DNA from: Paractinoplanes ferrugineus
GTDB lineage: Bacteria; Actinomycetota; Actinomycetes; Mycobacteriales; Micromonosporaceae
NCBI RefSeq assembly: GCF_016862195.1
Contig: NZ_BOMM01000028.1
Span: 124,001 to 188,000, forward strand
Direction: 5' to 3'
DNA length: 64,000 nt
The notes under the pieces are model-generated. The model did not search any database. It was not told where the DNA came from and saw only the letters and a list, made by a program, of their open reading frames with translations. Below, piece after piece: positions 24,355 to 31,890 of the stretch. The translations under genes and the position numbers were made by a program. The first letter of the stretch is position 1, and every line of letters starts with the position of its first letter.

Positions 24355-26607
24355 ATGACCGAGGGTAAAGATCAGCCGAAGCCGAGGCTGGGTGAACGGC
24401 TACGTCCCGCGTTCAACGTGATCGCCTTCGTCCTGGTCGCCGCCGGCCTGCTCACCGTCCTGCTGGGCGGGCTGGTCGCGGGCGCCGTCACGATCGGGGG
24501 CGTCGCCGCCGTCGCGGCGGTGACCTGGGGGATCCACCGTCGGCGCGACTCCTTGAAGGCTCGGCTGACGCGCGGGCGGGCCTGGACCCGGGACCGGGTC
24601 GACCGGTCCGCCCGGATCGGGTGGGTCGCCCGGTGGGCGTCGTCGCTGGCCAAGCACGCGGCGCTGACCACCCTCCTGGCCCTGCTGGTGGTGGTGATCC
24701 ACATCGCGGTCACCGGCCGGTTCACCCTGGGGGTCGCCGCGGTGGCCGCCCTGCTCGGCCTGTTCGGGGCGCTGACCAGCAAGGATTCGGTGGCTTGGCT
24801 GATCGTCTGCGGGCTCGCGGTCGTCCTGGCGGTGGTCACCGTCTTCGCCGCCGACATGTTCCGGGGCGGGTCGGACGCGCGCAGCCTGGCCATCTCGGCG
24901 GCCGCCGTGGTGCTGCCGGTGGTGATCTCCAATCCGCTGTTCAAGCAGCTCAACGAGCGGGTGTTCACCAAGAAGGACGACCGCGGCGCCGAGCTCACGC
25001 TGCGGCACCAGGCCGTACTCGTGGTCCTGACGCTCCTGCTCGGCACGCTCGGCGTGGCCCGCGCCACCTGGCTGCCCGGCGTCGTGCACGGCTGTTACAC
25101 GCTTCCCCGGGCCGGCGGCATCACGATGCTGCGCACCGACGCGCAGGGCCGTTGTTACGGGCTGCTCGACGACAGCGGCACCGGGGTGTTCACGCCCGAC
25201 GCGTTCGGCATCGACCCGGTCACCCGCGGTCTGCAGCAACGGCTGCTGCGCAACAACCGGCCGTTCCGCGACGGTGATCTCACCGTCGTCTGGCTGGGCT
25301 CGCTGTCCTGCGACACCGTGCCGGCCGACCCCAACCGGTGCGCCGACGGACGCGACTACCCGGCCGAACGCGACCAGCTCCGCGGGCTGCTGTTCGCCCA
25401 GACCCAGCTCGCCGCCGTCCGCAGCGGTCACCGCCTGCACGTGGTCATCGGGGACGCGGCCCAGGACGTCCGCCATATCGAGGACGTCGCCCGGATGATC
25501 ATCGCCCGGCGGGGTTCGCTGCACCGGGTCGTCGTCATCGGCGGCGGCGACAGCCGGGACAGCACCCAGCGGGCCATCAACAAACTGCTCGACGCCGGTC
25601 TGCCGTTCATCGCCCCGAACCTGCTCGCCGACCTCGGCGCCGCCGGCCGGCCGTTCGTCGACCGTCCCGGTTACCTCCAACTGGGCGCGCCGAACATGGA
25701 TTTCGCCACCGACGCCGCGGCCCGGCTGACCGGGCGGTTCCCCAAGGGGTTCCGGCTCGACATCTACCAGCATCCCGACCCCACCGATCAGTACACGACA
25801 TCGCTGGTCAACGACCTGCTCACGGCGCTTCGGAGCACTCCGGGGGCGAGCGGGCGGCGGGTGCCCGACCTCGCCGGGCTGGACGACTCGATCTGTGCGG
25901 CGCCGACCGCCGGGCCGCCCACGGTGCTGTTCTTCGCCGACCGGTGGACGCGGTTCGGCGAGTTCGTCCAGCGGGTCGACGACCTGTGCGGCCACCGCAG
26001 GCCGGGCCTGGTCGTCGCGGACAGCTCGGTGAGCCGGTTCATGGCCGATTACCAGCTGCGGGCGGTCACCAACGCGAACTGGCCGGTCGACTACTACGCG
26101 AGCGGACCGGCTTGCGCCGATCTCACCCCCGGGGCGTACGGAGTTCTGACCGCCCAGGCGCGGGAGTCGGCCGGCCTGCTCAGGCTCCCCGCGGACTTCG
26201 CCTGTGCCGACCGCGCCGAGAGCGCAAGCGCGGGCGAGCTGCTGCGCGCCTGCACCCTCGACGCCGCCGCCAAACAGACGAGCCGCCCGTGCGCCGCCAA
26301 CGACCTCGGCTCGTTCCTGGTCCCGGCCTACGACGCGGTGATGATCGCCGACGCCCTGCCCGGGGGCCCGCTGGCCGACCTGGACATCCCCTCGATCACA
26401 CTGGCCGCCGGCAAGGTGGCCGCGGTGCACGGCGGTCGCCTGCTGACGCCGACGATCGCCGTGCGGATGTGGCACGTGGACCCGCTGTACGACCCGACCC
26501 GCATCTGGGAACAGCCCAGCGCCGACCTCGCCCGCGCTACGGCGTGCGATCCACCGAACGGCGGAACATCGTCAGCACCGTCGTGCCCACCGGCTCGGCC
26601 ACGGTGA
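24355..26607 (+). CDS. Membrane protein with extracytoplasmic periplasmic-binding-like (receptor) domain
   Basis: A 750-residue protein I do not recognise as a named family. The first about 240 residues are basic with six or seven hydrophobic helices (AFVLVAAGLLTVLLGGLVAG, AALTTLLALLVVVIHIAV, AWLIVCGLAVVLAVVTVFAA and others). Residues about 240-730 form a long soluble part whose pattern (LHVVIGDAAQDV, IIARRGSLHRVVVIGGGDSR, LDAGLPFIAPNLL, PTVLFFADRWTRFGEF) resembles type 1 periplasmic-binding or branched-chain amino-acid receptor folds. Several Cys pairs suggest an oxidising compartment. It has no kinase or output domain. The last 24 codons overlap the convergent reductase-like gene by 71 bp, so the true C-terminus is uncertain. 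Confidence 0.7.
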   Translation: MTEGKDQPKPRLGERLRPAFNVIAFVLVAAGLLTVLLGGLVAGAVTIGGVAAVAAVTWGIHRRRDSLKARLTRGRAWTRDRVDRSARIGWVARWASSLAKHAALTTLLALLVVVIHIAVTGRFTLGVAAVAALLGLFGALTSKDSVAWLIVCGLAVVLAVVTVFAADMFRGGSDARSLAISAAAVVLPVVISNPLFKQLNERVFTKKDDRGAELTLRHQAVLVVLTLLLGTLGVARATWLPGVVHGCYTLPRAGGITMLRTDAQGRCYGLLDDSGTGVFTPDAFGIDPVTRGLQQRLLRNNRPFRDGDLTVVWLGSLSCDTVPADPNRCADGRDYPAERDQLRGLLFAQTQLAAVRSGHRLHVVIGDAAQDVRHIEDVARMIIARRGSLHRVVVIGGGDSRDSTQRAINKLLDAGLPFIAPNLLADLGAAGRPFVDRPGYLQLGAPNMDFATDAAARLTGRFPKGFRLDIYQHPDPTDQYTTSLVNDLLTALRSTPGASGRRVPDLAGLDDSICAAPTAGPPTVLFFADRWTRFGEFVQRVDDLCGHRRPGLVVADSSVSRFMADYQLRAVTNANWPVDYYASGPACADLTPGAYGVLTAQARESAGLLRLPADFACADRAESASAGELLRACTLDAAAKQTSRPCAANDLGSFLVPAYDAVMIADALPGGPLADLDIPSITLAAGKVAAVHGGRLLTPTIAVRMWHVDPLYDPTRIWEQPSADLARATACDPPNGGTSSAPSCPPARPR

Positions 26608-27079
26608 AGCGGAACTCGGCGGGCGGGCCGGCGGCGAACAGGCGGTCGCCCGCGCCGACCACGGCCGGGAAGGTGATCACCCGGTACTCGTCGACGAGGT
26701 CGGCCGCGGCCAGCGCCCGCACCACGCTCAGGCTGCCGATCACGACGATGTCGCGCCGTTCGCGCTCCGCCGTCACCCAGCCGGCGAGATCGCCCTCGAC
26801 GGCGGCCGAGTTGGCCCACGCGGTCGTGTCGACGCCGGTCCGGGTGGCGACCCGCTTCGGCACGGTGTTCATCAGCCGGGCGTAATCGCTGTCCCGGCCC
26901 GGCCACAGTTTTGCGAACTGCTCCCAGGTGTGCCGCCCGTACAGCTGAACGCCCGTCGCCATCCGCTCCCCCAGCCGGAACTTGTCCTCGGTGACCGGCC
27001 CGGCGCCGAACGCCCAGCTGTTCGGGTCCGAGACCACGCCGTCGAGCGTGCTGAACTGGATGACAATGACGTCGCCCAT
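26537..27079 (-). CDS. RibD/dihydrofolate-reductase-like protein
   Basis: A 180-residue protein of the bacterial bifunctional deaminase-reductase C-terminal (RibD_C/DHFR-like) family: VIVIQFSTLDGVVSDPNSWAF at the N-terminus, GRHTWEQFA, RDIVVIGSLSVVRALAAADLVDEYRV and FPAVVGAGDRLFAAG. Family members bind NADPH; few have known substrates, and this is not necessarily a folate enzyme. I chose the ATG at 27079 (MGDVIVIQF). It is divergent from the ECF sigma factor with an 83-bp shared control region, a pairing often seen in actinobacteria, so it may be a target of that factor. It overlaps the convergent membrane protein gene by 71 bp. Confidence 0.86.
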   Translation of the reverse strand: MGDVIVIQFSTLDGVVSDPNSWAFGAGPVTEDKFRLGERMATGVQLYGRHTWEQFAKLWPGRDSDYARLMNTVPKRVATRTGVDTTAWANSAAVEGDLAGWVTAERERRDIVVIGSLSVVRALAAADLVDEYRVITFPAVVGAGDRLFAAGPPAEFRFTVAEPVGTTVLTMFRRSVDRTP

Positions 27080-27162
27080 GGTGGGCTCCTCTCCACGTTG
27101 ACTTCGCGGACACCTACCGCCGGCGGGCCGTGAACTCATCGGTGCGGGGCTAATCTTCTCCG

Positions 27163-28107
27163 GTGACCACTCCGGAGTGGGACGAGCGGCACGAGATCTA
27201 CCGCGCCGACCTGCTCGCCCACTGCTATCGCCTGCTCGGCTCGTTCGACGAGGCCGAGGACCTCGTGCAGGAGACGTTCCTGCGGGCCTGGCGGGCGGCC
27301 GACCGCTACGATCCGGCCCTGGCCTCGGTCCGCACGTGGCTGCACCGGATCGCGACGAACGTCTGCCTGACCGCGCTGCGCGGGCGGGCCCGCCGTCCGC
27401 TGCCCAGCGGCCTCGGCCCGGCCGGCGGCGATCCGGGGGCACCGCTGACGCCGAGCCTCGACATCCCGTGGCTCCAGCCGTTCCCGGACGCCCGCCTCGG
27501 CGATCCCGCCGCCACCGTCGAGCAGCGCGCCGGGCTGCGGCTGGCCCTGATCGCCGCCCTGCAGACGCTGCCCGCCCGGCAACGGGCCGCGCTCGTGCTC
27601 CGCGAGGTGCTTCAGCTGCCCGCCACCGAGGTGGCCTACGCCCTCGACAGCACGGTGGCCTCGGTGAACAGCAGCCTCCAGCGCGCCCGCGCGACCCTGC
27701 GCGAGAGCGGTCCGTCGGTCGAGGAGCTGCGCGAGCCGGCCGATCCGGGCGAGCGCGCGGTCGTCGAGCGTTACCTGGTGGCGTTCGAGGCGGCCGACAT
27801 CGCGGGCCTGACCCGCCTGCTGGCCGACGACGTGGCCCTGGAGATGCCGCCGGTCGACCTGTGGCTCGCCGGTCGCGCCCACTACCGCGAGTTCATCGAG
27901 CGGGTGTTCGCCATGCGTGGCGTCGGCTGGCGCCTGCTGCCGGTGCCGGCCAACGGGGGTCCGGCCCTGGCCGCCTACGCCCCCGGGATGCGGCCGCACT
28001 CGGTCCAGCTCTTCGAGGTGGCGGGCGGCCTGATCCGGCGTTGCGTGTCGTTCGTCGACCCGGCGCTGGTCGAGCGGTTCGAGGGCGCGAAGTCGTACCG
28101 CTCGTAG
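27163..28107 (+). CDS. ECF sigma factor with C-terminal SnoaL-like domain
   Basis: A 314-residue RNA polymerase sigma factor. Region 2 is in residues about 15-85 (LLAHCYRLLGSFDEAEDLVQETFLRAWRA, SVRTWLHRIATNVCL) and region 4 in about 140-190 (ALQTLPARQRAALVLREVLQ, AYALDSTVASVNSSLQRARA). A SnoaL-like domain follows at about 205-310 (ERYLVAFEAADIAGLTRLLADDVALEMPP). Such fused tails are proposed to replace an anti-sigma factor as regulator, and the layout matches the SigJ/TIGR02960-type ECF factors. GTG start. It is divergent from the reductase-like gene, a likely target. The stress signal is unknown. Confidence 0.9.
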   Translation: MTTPEWDERHEIYRADLLAHCYRLLGSFDEAEDLVQETFLRAWRAADRYDPALASVRTWLHRIATNVCLTALRGRARRPLPSGLGPAGGDPGAPLTPSLDIPWLQPFPDARLGDPAATVEQRAGLRLALIAALQTLPARQRAALVLREVLQLPATEVAYALDSTVASVNSSLQRARATLRESGPSVEELREPADPGERAVVERYLVAFEAADIAGLTRLLADDVALEMPPVDLWLAGRAHYREFIERVFAMRGVGWRLLPVPANGGPALAAYAPGMRPHSVQLFEVAGGLIRRCVSFVDPALVERFEGAKSYRS

Positions 28108-28122
28108 CTCGCCGCCGCCCTC

Positions 28123-30849
28123 CTACGCGCCGCCGGTGCCCGACGTCTCCCCCTTCCCGCTGGAGGGAGCGACGCCCGGGCCGGAGGGTTCGCCGGCGCC
28201 GGGGGACGGCGCCCCGGTGGAGCCCGACGGGGTCGGCGTGGACTCCGGCGACGCCCCCGCCGACCCGGCCGGCGACGGCGTCGGGGAGCCCGCCGGCGAA
28301 GGCGGGACCGACGGCCCGGCCGCCGGTTTCGCCTTGCTGGTCGTCTCCGGGAAGTCGAAGGTCCAGCCCTCGGCGAGCAGCTGCGGGATCAGCTTCTCGA
28401 GGGCCTGGACGGTCTGCTTGCGCACCCCGCCGCCGTCGTGCACCAGTACCACCGCCCGCGGCGTGAGCTGCTGGTGGATCCGGGTCGCGATGGTGTCGGC
28501 GCCGGGCAGCATCCAGTCGTCCGGGTCGACCACCCAGCCCAGCGGCGTGTGCCCGGCCAGCGCACCCACCTTCGCCGACGGGCCGAAGTCGCCGTACGGG
28601 GCGCGGTAGTAGGTGACCGTCGACCCCGGTGCGGCGGCCGCGATGGCGGTGTCGGTCTCGGCGATGTCGGCCCGGCTCCTCGCCTCCGACACGATGCCGA
28701 GGTCGTCGTGGTGCATCGAGTGGTTGCACAGGCGGTGGCCGTCGGCGACGATCCGCCGCACCAGCTGCGGGTACCAGGTCACGTTCTCGCCGACCATGCA
28801 GAAGGTGGCCTTGACGTGGTATTTCGCCAGCAGGTCGAGGACCGCCGGGGTGTCGTCGGACGGGCCGTCGTCGAAGGTCAGCGCGAGCCGCTTGCCGGTG
28901 TGCTCGGTGTGCACCACCGGCTCGTACCCGGCGGCGGGGGCCTGCAGGCCGGCGGCCTTGTCCGGGTTCTTGCCGGTGTCGTGCGAGCGTCCGGCGTCGC
29001 CGGTGTCGACCCGTCCCACGTGGGCCGGCGCGGGCAACTTCCGGACCGGCTGCCCGGTCAGGGCCGACCGGGTGAAGCTCTGCCAGAGGTGGGCGGGCAT
29101 GGTGTCGCCTTCGATGCGTACGCCATGGGCGTCGCGAAGCGGCCCGGGTTTCGCCTTGCCGATCCAGATGACGCTGGCCAGCTCGGGGGTGTAACCGGCC
29201 ATCCACGCGTCCTGGTTCTCCGGGGTGTCGCGCCACTGCTGGGTGCCGGTCTTGCCGGCGGCCGGGCGGCCCGGGGTGAAGCCGTTCTCCGACACGACGC
29301 TCTGCAGCACCGTGGTGACGTCGGCGGCGATCCTCGGGTCGAGTGCGGTGGTGCCCCCGACGGCCACGGTCGCCCCGGTCACCGACTGCACGAAATGCCG
29401 CTCATGACGTACGCCTCCGGCCGCCAGCGTCGCATAGACCGTGGCCAGGTCGGACGGGGTGACCGGGTAGCGCCCGAGGGCGATGTCGCCCCGGGTGCGG
29501 CCGGGCGCCGGGTCGCCCTTGACGTCGACCAGCGACCGCCGGCCGTCGTACTTGTCCGGCACCCCCAGACGGACCGCCATGTCCCGCACCCGATCGGCGC
29601 CGATCTCCGCGGTCACCGCGTAGAACGGGGTGTTCAGCGAGTCGACCATCGCCTGCTGCAGCGTGCAGTCGGCGCAGTGCAGGCCGTCGTGGTTGCGCAG
29701 CGGCACCCCGCGGTCCGGGAACAGCCGGGGCGAGCTGCCGTCCCAGCGCGAGCGGTAGGAGATCCCCTGGCGCAGCGCGGCGGCGAGCACTATCGGCTTG
29801 AACGTGGACGCGGCCGGGTGCAGCGCGTCGGCGTCGTCGAAGTAGCCGCTGCCGTGCTCCCCGCCGTAGTAGGCGCGTACCCCGCCGGTCGCCGGGTCGA
29901 GCGCGACGAGCGCCGCCTGCAACCCGGCCGGCTGGCCGCGCAGCTGCGCCGCCACGGTGGTCTCGGCGGCCCGCTGCGCGGTGGCGTCCAGGGTGGTGAC
30001 CACCGTCAGGCCCGCGGTGTGCAGTTGCTGCGAGGTGATGCCCCGGCCGGACAGCTCCCGCTCGACCTGGTCGACGACGAGGCCGAGCGGGCCGCCGATC
30101 GGCGAGCCGGCCGGCTGCACCTTCGGGTAGGCCAGCCCGCGCCGGTCGGCCGCGGCGACGATCCAGTTCCAGCGGCGCCGGGCGGCGGTGGCGTCGTGCG
30201 CCGGGTCGAACCCCCACGGGTCCTTGACGGCGGCGGCGATGACCGCGCTCTGGGCGAAGTCCAGCCGGTCCGGCGTGACTCCGAAGTAGGCGTTCGCGGC
30301 GGCCGCGATCCCGTACGCGCCGCGCCCGTAGTAGATCGTGTTCAGGTACCGCTCGAGGATGACGTCCTTGGTGTACTGGCGTTCCAGGTTCACCGCGAGG
30401 GCCAGCTCGTGCATCTTCCGGTCGACGGTCACCTCCCGGTCGAGGAACGCGTTGCGGACGTACTGCTGGGTGATCGTCGAAGCACCCTGGTGCTCGCCGG
30501 ACGCGTCGGCCACGATCGCCCGCGCCACCCCGCGCAGCGACACCCCGGCATGGTCGTAGAAGTCCCGGTCCTCGGCGGCCAGCACGGCCCGGCGAAGGTC
30601 CGGGGAGACCGCCGAGAGGGGTACGTCGCTGTGGTCGGTCGCGCCGAGGCGGGCCAGGATGGTGCGGCCGTCGCGGTAGTAGAGGACCGACGCCTGCGGC
30701 TGGCGGGCCGCCCCGGGCACCGGCACCGATTCGACGTACGCCTCGGCGGCGCCGACCCCGGCACAGGACCAGAACGTCAGCAGGACCAGGACGGTGGCCG
30801 CCGCCCGGCGCCATCGGACGGTTCGCTTCTGCGGAATTTTCACCAGCAC
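28123..30849 (-). CDS. Class A penicillin-binding protein fused to NodB-type polysaccharide deacetylase
   Basis: A 908-residue three-catalytic-domain cell-wall enzyme. A signal-anchor (about 14-34) is followed by a GT51 glycosyltransferase (about 70-240) with catalytic Glu93 in AAEDRDFYDH and STITQQYVRN. The transpeptidase (about 290-600) has Ser348 in STFK, S404-L-N and K533-T-G-T. A NodB deacetylase (about 650-835) has LTFDDGPSDD (Asp660/661), the metal-binding His710 and His714 in NHSMHH, RAPYG at 749-753 and the VHD His804-Asp805. A 65-residue Pro/Ser/Gly tail ends the protein. All catalytic motifs look intact. It would polymerise, cross-link and deacetylate peptidoglycan or another glycan outside the membrane. 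One continuous frame, so the fusion is real in this sequence. Confidence 0.92.
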   Translation of the reverse strand: MLVKIPQKRTVRWRRAAATVLVLLTFWSCAGVGAAEAYVESVPVPGAARQPQASVLYYRDGRTILARLGATDHSDVPLSAVSPDLRRAVLAAEDRDFYDHAGVSLRGVARAIVADASGEHQGASTITQQYVRNAFLDREVTVDRKMHELALAVNLERQYTKDVILERYLNTIYYGRGAYGIAAAANAYFGVTPDRLDFAQSAVIAAAVKDPWGFDPAHDATAARRRWNWIVAAADRRGLAYPKVQPAGSPIGGPLGLVVDQVERELSGRGITSQQLHTAGLTVVTTLDATAQRAAETTVAAQLRGQPAGLQAALVALDPATGGVRAYYGGEHGSGYFDDADALHPAASTFKPIVLAAALRQGISYRSRWDGSSPRLFPDRGVPLRNHDGLHCADCTLQQAMVDSLNTPFYAVTAEIGADRVRDMAVRLGVPDKYDGRRSLVDVKGDPAPGRTRGDIALGRYPVTPSDLATVYATLAAGGVRHERHFVQSVTGATVAVGGTTALDPRIAADVTTVLQSVVSENGFTPGRPAAGKTGTQQWRDTPENQDAWMAGYTPELASVIWIGKAKPGPLRDAHGVRIEGDTMPAHLWQSFTRSALTGQPVRKLPAPAHVGRVDTGDAGRSHDTGKNPDKAAGLQAPAAGYEPVVHTEHTGKRLALTFDDGPSDDTPAVLDLLAKYHVKATFCMVGENVTWYPQLVRRIVADGHRLCNHSMHHDDLGIVSEARSRADIAETDTAIAAAAPGSTVTYYRAPYGDFGPSAKVGALAGHTPLGWVVDPDDWMLPGADTIATRIHQQLTPRAVVLVHDGGGVRKQTVQALEKLIPQLLAEGWTFDFPETTSKAKPAAGPSVPPSPAGSPTPSPAGSAGASPESTPTPSGSTGAPSPGAGEPSGPGVAPSSGKGETSGTGGA

Positions 30850-30968
30850 ACCCGGTTAGACGGGGCGGCGGCGTGGTTTGTGGACAGGTAATCTTGGGTA
30901 ACCGGACGATCACTCTGATTACCGGCATGTTGACCAGCCGTTTCGGCGTGGTTGCGACCATCGACGAT

Positions 30969-30978
30969 GACATATGTC
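30969..30978. promoter_or_regulatory. Perfect 10-bp palindrome upstream of mycothiol-family gene
   Basis: GACATATGTC, ending 15 bp before the ATG at 30994. An AT-rich palindrome is unusual in this GC-rich DNA and could be a repressor site or overlap a -10 region. No matching copy was noticed elsewhere in the window. Confidence 0.3.
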
Positions 30979-30993
30979 GCAAACTTAGGGGTT

Positions 30994-31767
30994 ATGACAA
31001 CCCTTGCTGACCGTACGATCGCGGCCCTGCGCGCCGAGCACGACGCGCTGCCCGCCCTCTCCGCCGAGCAGTTGACCGGCCCGTCCGGCGCCGCCGACTG
31101 GACCGTCGCGCAGGTCTACTCCCACCTGGGCAGCGGCGCCGAGATCATGCTGGCCGGCCTGCGCGCCGGAACCGGCGAGGCGGCCGCGCCGGAACCCGGC
31201 TTCAACGAGAGCGTGTGGGACCGCTGGAACGCGCTGAGCCCGCAGGACCAGGCAAGCGGCGCGATCGAGTCGGACGCCGCGCTGGTGGCCGCGTTCGAGG
31301 CCCTGACCCCGGAGCAACGCGACTCGGTCGAGATCACCGGGATCTTCCCGATGCCGCTGTCGCTGGAGGCGTTCGCGGCCCTGCGGCTCAGCGAGGTCAC
31401 CCACCACAGCTGGGACATCCGCGTCGCCGCCGACCCCGCCGCCGGACTGCCGGCCGCCACCGCGGAGGTGCTCGCCGAGCACCTCGCCGGCGGGCTGAGC
31501 TTCTTCCTCGGCTTCATCACCAAGGCCGAGGCGATCAAGGAACCGGCCGTCGTCGCGATCAGCGGCACCCCGTACGCCGTCGTCCTCGGCGAGAAGAACA
31601 GCTTCACCGCCGACGCCGGCACCCCCACCGCGACCTTCGAAGGCCCGCTCGAGGCCGCGCTGCGGCTGCTGGTGGGCCGCCTGGGTCCGGGCCACACCCC
31701 GGCCACCGTCGGGGTGACCGGCAACGTCACCCTCGACGACCTGCGGGCGGTCTTCCCCGGCTTCTGA
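30994..31767 (+). CDS. Mycothiol-dependent maleylpyruvate isomerase-family protein
   Basis: A 257-residue protein of the actinobacterial mycothiol-dependent/DinB-like family. The N-terminal four-helix domain has the metal-binding pattern AQVYSHLGSGAEIM with further His residues in LSEVTHHSWDIRVA; the C-terminal part (about 170-255) resembles the MDMPI_C domain (FEGPLEAALRLLVGRLG). Family members use the thiol mycothiol in isomerisation, transfer or detoxification. I chose the ATG at 30994 (MTTLADRTIAAL); the open frame starting at 30952 lies over the palindrome. It stands alone and ends before a strong hairpin. Substrate unknown. Confidence 0.86.
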   Translation: MTTLADRTIAALRAEHDALPALSAEQLTGPSGAADWTVAQVYSHLGSGAEIMLAGLRAGTGEAAAPEPGFNESVWDRWNALSPQDQASGAIESDAALVAAFEALTPEQRDSVEITGIFPMPLSLEAFAALRLSEVTHHSWDIRVAADPAAGLPAATAEVLAEHLAGGLSFFLGFITKAEAIKEPAVVAISGTPYAVVLGEKNSFTADAGTPTATFEGPLEAALRLLVGRLGPGHTPATVGVTGNVTLDDLRAVFPGF

Positions 31768-31776
31768 TCGGCGACC

Positions 31777-31819
31777 GTCCCCTTCGGCCGGCACCGATGC
31801 GGTGCCGGCCGAAGGGGAC
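31777..31819. terminator. Strong 19-bp perfect hairpin after mycothiol-family gene
   Basis: Arms 31777-31795 and 31801-31819 pair without a mismatch around the loop GATGC. It begins 9 bp after the stop at 31767. No U-tract follows, as is usual for high-GC actinobacterial terminators. Confidence 0.8.
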
Positions 31820-31890
31820 GAGAAATGTCGGCGGCCGATGTTAACCTCCTGGAGCTCGGCTCGGCAGAGTCGAGGAACGGGGGGAACACC

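Noticed and set aside
28438-30891. An 817-codon plus-strand open frame
   Set aside because: It is antisense to the PBP-deacetylase gene, whose catalytic motifs are intact.
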